Assembly: GCA_964655485.1 (NCBI GenBank)
Contig: CAZZMS010000111.1
Span: 1-16,111 of the forward strand
Source: JANWYU01 sp964655485
Lineage (GTDB): Bacteria > Bdellovibrionota > Bdellovibrionia > Bdellovibrionales > Bdellovibrionaceae
Length of the DNA: 16,111 nt
Direction: 5' to 3'
Made by a program: the position numbers and the translations under genes. Below, piece after piece: positions 7,652 to 14,508 of this stretch. Within the stretch, counting starts at the first letter, position 1, and every line of letters starts with the position of its first letter. The notes below the pieces were generated by a model that was not told the origin of the DNA, ran no database searches, and was given only the letters and a program-made list of their open reading frames with translations.

Positions 7652-9145
7652 ATGTTTGAGCTGGACGAGAACGTAGAACTAGGAGCGCGCATCAAGGTGG
7701 TTGGTGTAGGAGGCGGGGGAAGTAATGCCATCTCCACGATGATTGCTAGCGGGCTGACTGGTGTTGAGTTTGTGGTAGCTAATACAGATCGTCAGGCTCT
7801 CGTGGCGAATCAAGCTACAGTGAAAATTCAGCTCGGAGCTGATTTAACTAAAGGCTTGGGGGCCGGAGCTAATCCTGACATTGGTCGACGAGCCGCTATT
7901 GAGAGTTACAACGAAATAGTTGAGAAGCTGCAAGGTGCCGACATGGTTTTTGTGACCGCGGGCATGGGGGGTGGCACAGGAACGGGAGGAGCACCTATCG
8001 TGGCGAAAATCGCTCGTGAGTTAGGGGCTTTAACCATCGGTGTAGTTACCCGCCCATTTTTATTTGAAGGTAAAAAGCGGGCCAAGCACGCTGAGCTGGG
8101 TTTGCAAGAACTGAAGGAAAATGTAGACACTTTAATTGTTATCCCCAACCAAAAGTTACTCAGTATCGCTGGAGATAAAACTCCCCTAGTAGAAACGTTT
8201 AAAAAAGCCGACGAAGTGTTACTACAGGCTGTTAAAGGCATTTCTGACCTGATTAACATTCGTGGTCTTATTAATCTAGATTATGCGGACATCCGTACGG
8301 TCATGCAAGCGAAGGGGCTTGCTCTTATGGGTACAGGAAGTGCTCGCGGGGAAAATCGTGCGGTACAAGCAGCTACTCAGGCGATCAGCAGTCCCTTGCT
8401 CGAGAATATCAAAATTGATGGTGCTACCGGAATCATCATTAACGTAACTGGTGGACCTGATTTAAGCTTGTTTGAGGTGAATGAAGCTGCATCCTTGATC
8501 ACCGAAGCGGCTCATGAAGATGCGGAAATCATTTTCGGTGCCGTGATTGATAACACCTTAACGGATGAAGTCCGTGTGACTGTTATTGCGACCGGATTTG
8601 CAGATCCAGATAAGAAAATTCAAAGTGTGGACACCTTGCAAAAATTAGAAAGTTTTTTACAAATTAAGGAGCCTCCCAAGGCGGCTTCGATTGATCCCAC
8701 TTTGCAAACTGTGAATCAACAGATTTTGGAGTGGCAGGCTCAGATGCAAAAACTGATGAGCCAAATGAACTCGACTCCCGTTCATCAGCAGGCTTCGTCG
8801 GTTCCTGCCAGCGCATCGTCTGCCGTAGTGAGTGAATCAGCTCCCTTAATCAATGCAGCCTCGACTCATCAGGCGCTTAATGTTACCGCAGGTGGTGCAC
8901 CAGCGACGGTTCAAAGTCCAAGTGCTAACGATTTACATCAAGCCTCCATGCGGCTTGCCAAAGAGGAGCTAGTAGCCAAGGCGAAGGCCTTCCGTGAGCA
9001 GGCTGTATCTCAGGGGAACTCTTTGACGAATAAGCCAGAGCAGCTTGAGCTAAAAACCGAAGAGGCTTATCCGACTTCAGCCAATCCTGATGGATCTTTA
9101 GAAGTGCCAGCTTTCATTCGTAAGCGCATGCAACTGAACACTTAA
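7652..9145 (+). CDS. ftsZ: FtsZ, tubulin-like GTPase of the division ring
   Basis: FtsZ forms GTP-dependent filaments that mark the division site. The GTPase domain (about residues 12-320) shows VGVGGGGSNA (17-26), GAGANPDIGRRAA (70-82), the tubulin signature GMGGGTGTGGAPIVA (104-118), VVTRPFLFEGKKR (131-143) and the synergy loop NLDYADIRTVM (208-218), whose Asp210 and Asp213 complete the catalytic site of the neighbouring subunit. Residues about 330-480 are a long linker rich in Ala, Ser and Gln, and the C-terminal conserved peptide is LEVPAFIRKRM, similar to the peptide that binds FtsA in other bacteria. At 497 residues it is longer than E. coli FtsZ (383), mostly because of the linker. A strong AAGGAGG precedes the ATG (7641-7647), the best site in the cluster, fitting high FtsZ synthesis. 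Confidence 0.98.
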   Translation: MFELDENVELGARIKVVGVGGGGSNAISTMIASGLTGVEFVVANTDRQALVANQATVKIQLGADLTKGLGAGANPDIGRRAAIESYNEIVEKLQGADMVFVTAGMGGGTGTGGAPIVAKIARELGALTIGVVTRPFLFEGKKRAKHAELGLQELKENVDTLIVIPNQKLLSIAGDKTPLVETFKKADEVLLQAVKGISDLINIRGLINLDYADIRTVMQAKGLALMGTGSARGENRAVQAATQAISSPLLENIKIDGATGIIINVTGGPDLSLFEVNEAASLITEAAHEDAEIIFGAVIDNTLTDEVRVTVIATGFADPDKKIQSVDTLQKLESFLQIKEPPKAASIDPTLQTVNQQILEWQAQMQKLMSQMNSTPVHQQASSVPASASSAVVSESAPLINAASTHQALNVTAGGAPATVQSPSANDLHQASMRLAKEELVAKAKAFREQAVSQGNSLTNKPEQLELKTEEAYPTSANPDGSLEVPAFIRKRMQLNT

Positions 9146-9154
9146 GCTCGGCTT

Positions 9155-9901
9155 GTGATTTGGTGTGCCTCGGATATTCACTTACAGCGCTCTTTTGAGA
9201 TAAACAACCGCCGCTTTTGTGATTGGCTAAATGGACTCGGTAGGAGTTATCCTGCCGAGTTTCTTATTTTACTTGGTGATATTTTTGACCTTTGGGTAGG
9301 CTCTCACGAGTCATGGGCGCAAGTTTATCCTCGGGAGGTGGAGGCTATTACCTCTTGTGCGCAAAGAGGCATTCAGGTGCTTTATTTTCAAGGTAACCAC
9401 GATGTAGCTGCTGAGAGCTTTTGGTCCAAGCGAGGCGTTCGATTTATCCGTGGCGATGAGATGATGACTTGGAATCGTGTGCAATTGCTTTTCACCCATG
9501 GGGATTTTATTAATCCCCATGAAAAGTCTTATCATAACTACATTCGCTGGTTGCAAGGTCCGTGGGCTTCCCGAATCGCCCAGCTTATGCCACAGCCCCT
9601 TTGGCTGTTACTTGGGGAAAAAGCCAGCCGAAAAAGTCGAAAGTATTCGCAAAAAAAAAGGCAAGATCAAGAATCCCAGCTTGAGGAGTGGTTTAAGTTG
9701 TATAGCCAAGAAAAATATAAGGAAGTGACTTATAATTACCTTATTGCTGGGCATATTCATGTGCGTATTATGCGTGCTCTCTTTCCTCGGGTTTGGGCTA
9801 TTAATTTAGGTTCTTGGCTTGAAAGCTCTCCGCAAGTTTTAAAGATTTCTACCTCTGGGCCAGAGTTTGTCGAGCTAGACAAGCTGCTTTCGCCGACATA
9901 A
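9155..9901 (+). CDS. lpxH: LpxH-like UDP-2,3-diacylglucosamine pyrophosphatase (calcineurin-like phosphoesterase)
   Basis: A 248-residue metallophosphoesterase. The metal-binding blocks appear in order: SDIHL (6-10, Asp7/His9), GDIFD (41-45, Asp42), GNHD (80-83, Asn81), THGD (114-117, His115) and GHIH (199-202, His200/His202). After HGD, the helical insert with Tyr, Arg and LLGEKASRKSRK (152-163) resembles the lipid-binding cap of LpxH, which cleaves UDP-2,3-diacylglucosamine to lipid X in lipid A synthesis. Classical LpxH has GNRD where this has GNHD, so a close relative acting on another nucleotide-linked lipid is possible. The GTG start lies 9 bases after ftsZ with only weak ribosome site support, suggesting dependence on ftsZ translation. 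A tract of nine A lies at 9651-9659 inside the gene. The phosphoesterase assignment is firm; the exact substrate is less sure. Confidence 0.8.
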   Translation: MIWCASDIHLQRSFEINNRRFCDWLNGLGRSYPAEFLILLGDIFDLWVGSHESWAQVYPREVEAITSCAQRGIQVLYFQGNHDVAAESFWSKRGVRFIRGDEMMTWNRVQLLFTHGDFINPHEKSYHNYIRWLQGPWASRIAQLMPQPLWLLLGEKASRKSRKYSQKKRQDQESQLEEWFKLYSQEKYKEVTYNYLIAGHIHVRIMRALFPRVWAINLGSWLESSPQVLKISTSGPEFVELDKLLSPT

Positions 9902-9934
9902 ATTTTGAGTCATTTCACTATTTGAGGTTATATC

Positions 9935-11125
9935 ATGTCTAAAACTGCAGCACGTGTTACCAAATCAAAAATATCGAGTTTATTACTCGCCTATGTGAGT
10001 CTCGGCTTGTTTGGTTATTGTGATAATATTCGGGGTCCCGTATTTGTTCAACTGATGCAAGATTATGGGGTGACCAATCGCTTGGGGAGTCTATTTTTTG
10101 CTCTAACCTCTTTGGTATTTACTTGGTCGGCTCTTATGTCCCCCTATTGGCTCATTCGTTGGGGAGCTTTTCGCCTTTTTTCGGTGATGCTCTTTTTGGC
10201 GGGACTCTCTCAGTTGGTTTTTGCTATTTCCCCAGCCTATGAGATCACCTTGGGCGGGGCCATCATCATGGGACTGGCTTTTGGAGCCCTAAGTGTCATG
10301 CAAAATGTGTGGGTGATTGAATCCTCACCGCCACGTTGGTCGCGAGCTTTGATGAATGGTCTGCATGCACAATATGCTCTTGCTAGTGTGTTAGCGCCCA
10401 TGTCGGCCAGTCTGGTTTTGCAGCTGGGGTGGAGTTACCGAAGTGTGTTTTTCATTGGATTTATTCTTCTAGCTGGTTTGTGGTTTCTTAAGTTTTTGTG
10501 GCCCAGACCGGCAGAGATTTCTCCAAGCCTCCCAGCAGTTGCTGCCCAATGGCCTTGGTGGCGGAGATGGTTTTTCCCTTTGGAAGTAAAGATCAGTTTT
10601 TTACCCCTGTCCTTGGCTTTATCTTTTTATGTGGCAGCTGAGGTTTTGCTGAGCTCGCGTTTGAGTCAGTATCTACAAGTTGAACAAGGCATGGGTGTAG
10701 AACAGGCGGGGATTTTAGTGAGTGGCTTTTTTCTCTGTTTACTTTTAGGCCGTATTTTTTTTAGTCTTTACACTCCTGCGTGGTCTGCTCTGCGCTTTAT
10801 TTCTGCGATGTTGCTAGCAGCCATTGGCGTCTTACTTTTAGGACTATTCTGGCATTATTACCTGTTGATTGGGTTAGGATTTATTCTCAGTCCTCTTTAT
10901 GCCTACTTTATGATCTATGCTGGTCAAAGGTTTAAAAAGGACATTGCGCAAGTGACAGCACTTTGTATTTGTATTTCGGGAGTGTTACTTGTGACCATGA
11001 ATGGTCTTGTGGGGTGGGTGAGTGATGCTTGGGGAATTCGCCCTGCTATGTTTCTGGCCCTAGGGTTTATTACCCTAAGCATGGGCTTTCTTCTTTTGCT
11101 GTGGAGACAGGAGTTGCCACAATAA
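9935..11125 (+). CDS. major facilitator superfamily transporter, substrate unknown
   Basis: A 396-residue protein with about 12 hydrophobic segments, a basic N-terminal tail and a central loop at about residues 195-216 (PAEISPSLPAVAAQWPWWRR region) dividing it into two six-helix halves, as in MFS carriers. The first helix ends in GYCDNIRGPVFVQLMQDYG (27-45); an Asp-Asn-x-Arg-Gly motif at this place is reminiscent of sugar-proton symporters of the FucP type, but I cannot name the substrate. The RWG motif (75-77) lies in the loop between helices 2 and 3, where MFS motif A is found. It starts 33 bases after lpxH with GAGG (9924-9927) upstream, and no terminator is seen between, so it may be the last gene of the dcw transcript. 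A terminator at 11329-11359 follows. Confidence 0.85.
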   Translation: MSKTAARVTKSKISSLLLAYVSLGLFGYCDNIRGPVFVQLMQDYGVTNRLGSLFFALTSLVFTWSALMSPYWLIRWGAFRLFSVMLFLAGLSQLVFAISPAYEITLGGAIIMGLAFGALSVMQNVWVIESSPPRWSRALMNGLHAQYALASVLAPMSASLVLQLGWSYRSVFFIGFILLAGLWFLKFLWPRPAEISPSLPAVAAQWPWWRRWFFPLEVKISFLPLSLALSFYVAAEVLLSSRLSQYLQVEQGMGVEQAGILVSGFFLCLLLGRIFFSLYTPAWSALRFISAMLLAAIGVLLLGLFWHYYLLIGLGFILSPLYAYFMIYAGQRFKKDIAQVTALCICISGVLLVTMNGLVGWVSDAWGIRPAMFLALGFITLSMGFLLLLWRQELPQ

Positions 11126-11185
11126 CACCATAGAATCTCTATCTAGAAATACTTTATGTCCTAAAATGCTTCGTGGTAGGTAGAC

Positions 11186-11309
11186 CACCCCTCGACTATT
11201 TTCCTTTCTCCCCGGGGCACGCCCTCCATGGCTCAAGCTGCAACGGGCTAAAGCCCGTGACCATCCATGGTGCAGAGGCCTCCGGGGGAAAGAAAATAGT
11301 CGAGGGGTG
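11186..11309. repeat. 124-base imperfect palindrome with nested hairpin (REP/MITE-like element)
   Basis: The arms CACCCCTCGACTATTTTC (11186-11203) and its exact reverse complement (11292-11309) match over 18 bases. The pairing continues through TTTC-CCCC-GG with two single-base bulges (11204, 11209) and again at CCATGG (11226-11231 with 11265-11270). In the centre is a second hairpin ACGGGC-TAAA-GCCCGT (11243-11258), a shape typical of REP sequences mobilised by TnpA-REP (RAYT) transposases. A 7-base direct repeat AAATGCT lies at 11164-11170 and 11310-11316. No ORF of note is present. Whether it is repeated elsewhere in the genome cannot be seen here. Confidence 0.7.
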
Positions 11310-11328
11310 AAATGCTCTTACGAAGACT

Positions 11329-11359
11329 CCAGTTATATTTAACTGGTGATTTTTTCTTT
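11329..11359 (+). terminator. Rho-independent terminator after the MFS gene
   Basis: CCAGTTA (11329-11335) pairs with TAACTGG (11340-11346) around a four-base loop TATT, followed after TGA by six T and a further CTTT. The stem is AT-rich for a terminator, but the shape and T-run on the + strand fit. It would end transcription from the dcw/lpxH/MFS block and insulate the next gene. No A-run lies on the other side, so it should act in one direction only. Confidence 0.65.
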
Positions 11360-11406
11360 CGGCCTACTTAGATTTATAGTTAAACAACCAATGCTGCGGG
11401 CTCCTT

Positions 11407-12075
11407 ATGTGGAATCAGCTATTACACCGCCCTTATTTTGTAGCCTTTGTCGTGATATTCCTTGGGGCCTTAGTGGTCTGGGTGACTCAGCCTAAGCGTG
11501 ATGATTGCGATCGCTTCGAAGAGCAATTTCGCCAGCGTTTTCAAAATGAGCTCTATGGTCAGAAATTGGGTAACACCCTGTTGCCAGCTCTCGGTGTCGG
11601 GGCCATGAAGTTTTGTCGCGAGCATAATAACGCAGGAGCCTGTTTGCGCCTTGTGGAGATCGCGCGGGCTTTGGTGAGTGAACTCTATCGCTATCCCGAG
11701 AGGTGTTTATCAAAACGTGCAGAGGATGAAATCCTCCGAGGTTTTTTTATGGAATGGTTTAAGCTGTGGATTGCGATCGCTTGGGACGATTTCACTCCCG
11801 AGGTGGGGGAGTTTTGCCATGGTCCATGTTGGTTTCAAACCGAGGATTTCGCCTTATTTTGTCAAATGAAAAAGGTTTTTATTTATCTTTACGGGGAAGA
11901 GCTTTGGAAGCAGCAAGAGCCGCTGTGGCTGAAAGATCTCTACCACGAAGCAGCCCAATGGAATGAGTCCAAAGAGTGCATAAACTGTGAGTCTCGTCTC
12001 AAAGCTATCGAAGTGATCGGGTTCAAGGAGACCCGCAAGCGTTCGCTTTTGGGTCTCAGTTGCTCGCAGTTTTAG
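11407..12075 (+). CDS. membrane-anchored cysteine-rich protein of unknown function
   Basis: A 222-residue protein with one N-terminal membrane segment (about residues 10-27, FVAFVVIFLGALVVWV) followed by a soluble domain that probably faces the periplasm, since Lys30-Arg31 follow the helix and a basic residue also precedes it, so topology is not certain. It has ten cysteines (34, 70, 79, 100, 137, 141, 152, 191, 194, 219), including CHGPC (137-141), CINC (191-194) and GLSCSQF at the very end. The even number and spacing suggest disulfides or metal binding. No known family is recognised. There is no good ribosome site before the ATG, but the membrane segment begins right after it, which supports this start. 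It stands alone between a terminator and a 136-base gap, so it is probably its own transcription unit. Confidence 0.7.
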   Translation: MWNQLLHRPYFVAFVVIFLGALVVWVTQPKRDDCDRFEEQFRQRFQNELYGQKLGNTLLPALGVGAMKFCREHNNAGACLRLVEIARALVSELYRYPERCLSKRAEDEILRGFFMEWFKLWIAIAWDDFTPEVGEFCHGPCWFQTEDFALFCQMKKVFIYLYGEELWKQQEPLWLKDLYHEAAQWNESKECINCESRLKAIEVIGFKETRKRSLLGLSCSQF

Positions 12076-12127
12076 AATCTCGATGCGCCCTGGACTGAGG
12101 CCTAGATCTAAAAAGAGTCTGTGGTCA

Positions 12128-12157
12128 TTGTTCTGCTTTTTCCGAAATCACTAATAT
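12128..12157 (+). promoter_or_regulatory. possible promoter for the VOC / CxC / chemoreceptor genes
   Basis: TAATAT at 12152-12157 resembles a -10 box, with TTGTTC at 12128-12133 as a poor -35 match 18 bases upstream. TAAAAT at 12185-12190 is another possible -10. Either would give transcripts starting before the GTG at 12212. These are pattern matches only. Confidence 0.25.
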
Positions 12158-12211
12158 ACGACTCAGGTTTTGTGGAGAATTAGTTAAAATACTTTAGTGT
12201 GGGAGATCTCA

Positions 12212-12580
12212 GTGGTTCAGTTGGTCACATTAACTTTCAAAACCCATCAGATAGAAAACATGGTAGATTTTTACACGGCTTTGGGTGCTGAATTAGTAGC
12301 CAAACCAGTGAAAGGTAGTGCGACTCATTCCTACCAGGGTAGATTAGGTGGATTAAATATAGCATTTTATCCGGAACAGGGAACTCCATCCTCTCCGGTG
12401 CCACGTTTTATTATGCATCTACAGGTCACCAGCTTAGCTGAAATCATGCAAAAAATCGAAGCTAATGGACTGGGGCACATAGTTATGAATCAGGAAGAGT
12501 TACCACATGGCAGGGTGAGCTTTCTTTTGGATCCCGATGGACATTCCATAGAGTTAGTTCAACCGTGGTTGGAGACCTAA
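12212..12580 (+). CDS. VOC-superfamily (glyoxalase/bleomycin-resistance fold) protein
   Basis: A small protein of 122 residues with the repeated beta-alpha-beta-beta-beta pattern of the vicinal oxygen chelate fold. The first half has LTFKTHQIENMVDFYTALG, the usual start of a VOC module, and the second half MHLQVTSLAEIMQKIEANG and FLLDPDGHSIELVQPW, where DPDGHSIEL is the classic C-terminal VOC signature. I chose the GTG at 12212 because GGGAG lies six bases upstream (12201-12205); an upstream GTG at 12197 would add five residues and has no such site. VOC proteins include glyoxalases, dioxygenases and thiol transferases, and many small ones have no known substrate; likely metal ligands are the first-strand His and the Glu of IEL. 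The next gene begins one base after the stop, so the two are co-translated. Confidence 0.82.
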   Translation: MVQLVTLTFKTHQIENMVDFYTALGAELVAKPVKGSATHSYQGRLGGLNIAFYPEQGTPSSPVPRFIMHLQVTSLAEIMQKIEANGLGHIVMNQEELPHGRVSFLLDPDGHSIELVQPWLET

Positions 12581-12581
12581 A

Positions 12582-13190
12582 GTGAAATCGATTAGTAAGT
12601 TCTTTCTTTTTGTGTCTTTGTTTATTTGGATTTCAGTGGGGCTTTACTTCGGCAGCTATTGGATGAGTCATCATCATGTAGCCTATGAGCCTGATGGTCA
12701 TGCTGTTCCTGTTAATCTTCAGGAGCATGTTCAAAAATTCTTTAGTAGTTCCAAGGATCAACCTTCCTGGAAAATGATCCACTGGTTGTCTGCGGACTGT
12801 AATTGTTCTAGGGATACCCTAGAATATCTTCTTCGACCACAACGGCTAGCCGAGCTTAGTCAGGTGGCAGAAGAGTATGTCGTTTGGCGGGGATCTAAGG
12901 AAGAGCTTGGATTCGATGAGAGCGTTCTTGATCAACGATTTAATCTAAAAATCATAAAAGCCGCGCAGTTTCCTACGATTGCTGTTCCTACTCTTATGAT
13001 TATCGATGATCAGGGACGAACTCGCTATGTCGGAGGATATAAAACCAGATCCCAATCCCTGGAGTATCTGGATGTGAATATCTTGAGAAGTTTGCAGTAT
13101 GGTGGAGGAGTCGCAAGCCTTCTTGTTTACGGATGTGTTACCGAAAAAAATTTTGAAAGCATATGGTCTTATGTGAGGCAGTCTAAATAA
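12582..13190 (+). CDS. membrane-anchored thioredoxin-like protein with a CxC motif
   Basis: A 202-residue protein with a basic start, one membrane segment (about residues 7-27) and a domain that probably lies in the periplasm. The strand WKMIHWLSADCNCSRDTLEY (63-82) puts a Cys-Asn-Cys motif (73, 75) where thioredoxins have CxxC, and AVPTLMIIDDQGRTRYVGGY (134-153) gives the cis-proline Val-Pro-Thr and following strands of a thioredoxin fold. A third cysteine is Cys185. So it is probably a thiol-disulfide or metal-handling protein; CxC pairs occur in some redox and copper-binding proteins. The GTG start is one base after the VOC stop, with GGAG at 12571-12574, seven bases upstream. The chemoreceptor gene follows after 19 bases. 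The fold is inferred from motifs by eye; the substrate is unknown. Confidence 0.68.
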   Translation: MKSISKFFLFVSLFIWISVGLYFGSYWMSHHHVAYEPDGHAVPVNLQEHVQKFFSSSKDQPSWKMIHWLSADCNCSRDTLEYLLRPQRLAELSQVAEEYVVWRGSKEELGFDESVLDQRFNLKIIKAAQFPTIAVPTLMIIDDQGRTRYVGGYKTRSQSLEYLDVNILRSLQYGGGVASLLVYGCVTEKNFESIWSYVRQSK

Positions 13191-13209
13191 GGTTGAAAAG
13201 GAGGATTTT

Positions 13210-14508
13210 ATGTCGGCAGAAAACAAACGCAATCTTCGTCAACAACATGATCGTAAAGTCAGTTTTTGGTTTTTGCTGGCTCTCTCTGCTCATGCTCCGG
13301 TATTTTTGTGGCAAGCTATTTCTTTGGGGCGTGATTTAGGTCTAGTGGTCTTTTTTTATTTTTTGATGCTTACTCCATTGTGGTTGATGTATTCGCGATC
13401 TTGGCTTTGCCATTGGTTACCCTCACTAACGGCCTTTGCGGGGATTAGCTTTTCGGCTCTCCTTATCCACCTCGGGCAGGGGATGATTGAAATGCATTTT
13501 CACATTTTTGTGATGCTTGCTGCCTTAATTGCCTACGCAAGGCGTATGCCCATTTTAGTAGCAGCAGGGACGGCGGCGGTTCATCATTTGCTGTTTTTCT
13601 TTTTTCTGCCGAAAAGCGTGTTTAATTATGACGCTAGTTTTGGGATCGTATTGATTCACGCGGTTTTTGTAATCTTGGAAACAATCCCTGCTTTATTTGT
13701 GGCCAATGAGTTTCGTAAGCAAATTGATCTACAAGATCGTGTTGTTAAGCAAGTGAGTGCAGTCACGCGTGAGATCGATCAAGATATTCAATCGATTGAT
13801 CAAGTCAGTCAGCGCTATTCCTCTCTAAGTCAACATCTGGCTGCTAGTCTTGAGCAAAGCTCTGCCGCATTGGAGGAGCTATTAGTTACCGAGGGACGTA
13901 CCAAAGAAACTGTGGAGCTTGCCGCTCGTAGCGCTGAACAATCCTTAAAACTATTAGAGCACAGCGTGCGAGAGGGAGAGCGCATTTTGGAGTCCATGAA
14001 GCAATTGGTATCCAAGAGTGATCGAATTTCTCAAATTACCAGTGTTTTGGATGACATTGCCTTTCAAACAAATTTACTGGCCCTCAATGCAGCAGTAGAA
14101 GCAGCGCGTGCTGGAGAACAAGGACGAGGATTCGCGGTCGTGGCCGATGCAGTGAGAACCTTAGCCCAAAAATCGCAACAGTCAGCCAAAGAAATCGAAC
14201 AGTTGATCGGTCAAAGTGTCCATGAAATTGGCAGCTCTTCAAAAATGAGTGAAGCTCTCGTGGATGAGCTTAGAAAAGTACAAGATTTTTTCAGTAAGTT
14301 AAAAACGCAGATGGATGAGTTGCAAGTGAGTTTTAATGAGCAAGCCCGAGGCTTTTCTGAGATTTCTACAAGTGTTCAAAGTATTGACCGTGAATCGCAG
14401 GAGGCCTGGACGAAAACTGAGGAGCTCACTCAAGTGTCCAAAGCCTTAAGGCAGCGGTATGAAGTTCTCGATCAATCAGTGGCAGAATTAGCGAGAAAAA
14501 CGGCCTAA
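13210..14508 (+). CDS. methyl-accepting chemotaxis protein with histidine-rich membrane sensor domain
   Basis: A 432-residue chemoreceptor-like protein. The N-terminal 170 residues are about five or six membrane segments with little room for a periplasmic domain; they carry GQGMIEMHFHIFVML (89-103), a His-His pair (125-126), His150 and Glu157, which match a membrane-embedded sensor type seen on other receptors and may bind a metal or haem. The cytoplasmic part (from about 172) is a coiled coil with the conserved hairpin tip IAFQTNLLALNAAVEAARAG (283-302) and GRGFAVVADAVRTLA (305-319), which contacts CheA and CheW. No HAMP domain and no C-terminal CheR-docking pentapeptide are visible. A strong AAGGAGG (13198-13204) precedes the ATG by five bases. 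Its end overlaps the convergent waaA-like gene by four bases. The ligand is unknown; linked VOC and CxC genes hint at a redox or metal signal, which is inference. Confidence 0.93.
   Translation: MSAENKRNLRQQHDRKVSFWFLLALSAHAPVFLWQAISLGRDLGLVVFFYFLMLTPLWLMYSRSWLCHWLPSLTAFAGISFSALLIHLGQGMIEMHFHIFVMLAALIAYARRMPILVAAGTAAVHHLLFFFFLPKSVFNYDASFGIVLIHAVFVILETIPALFVANEFRKQIDLQDRVVKQVSAVTREIDQDIQSIDQVSQRYSSLSQHLAASLEQSSAALEELLVTEGRTKETVELAARSAEQSLKLLEHSVREGERILESMKQLVSKSDRISQITSVLDDIAFQTNLLALNAAVEAARAGEQGRGFAVVADAVRTLAQKSQQSAKEIEQLIGQSVHEIGSSSKMSEALVDELRKVQDFFSKLKTQMDELQVSFNEQARGFSEISTSVQSIDRESQEAWTKTEELTQVSKALRQRYEVLDQSVAELARKTA

Larger units (their letters stand above)
11126..11406. other. intergenic region between the MFS gene and the cysteine-rich protein gene
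   Basis: This 281-base stretch holds no supported gene. It contains the palindromic element (11186-11309), the + strand terminator (11329-11359) and a smaller hairpin GTGGT/ACCAC (11173-11177 with 11184-11188) whose right arm competes with the left end of the large palindrome. A promoter for the next gene should lie in 11360-11400; TATAGT at 11375-11380 is a possible -10 element, but I see no convincing -35. Confidence 0.6.

Noticed and set aside
11186..11309. Insertion sequence or CRISPR array at the palindrome
   Set aside because: There is no transposase gene and no series of regularly spaced direct repeats; only one inverted repeat with an inner hairpin is present.
12197..12211. GTG at 12197 as the start of the VOC gene
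   Set aside because: GGGAG at 12201-12205 is well placed for the GTG at 12212 but lies inside the longer version, which has no ribosome site of its own.
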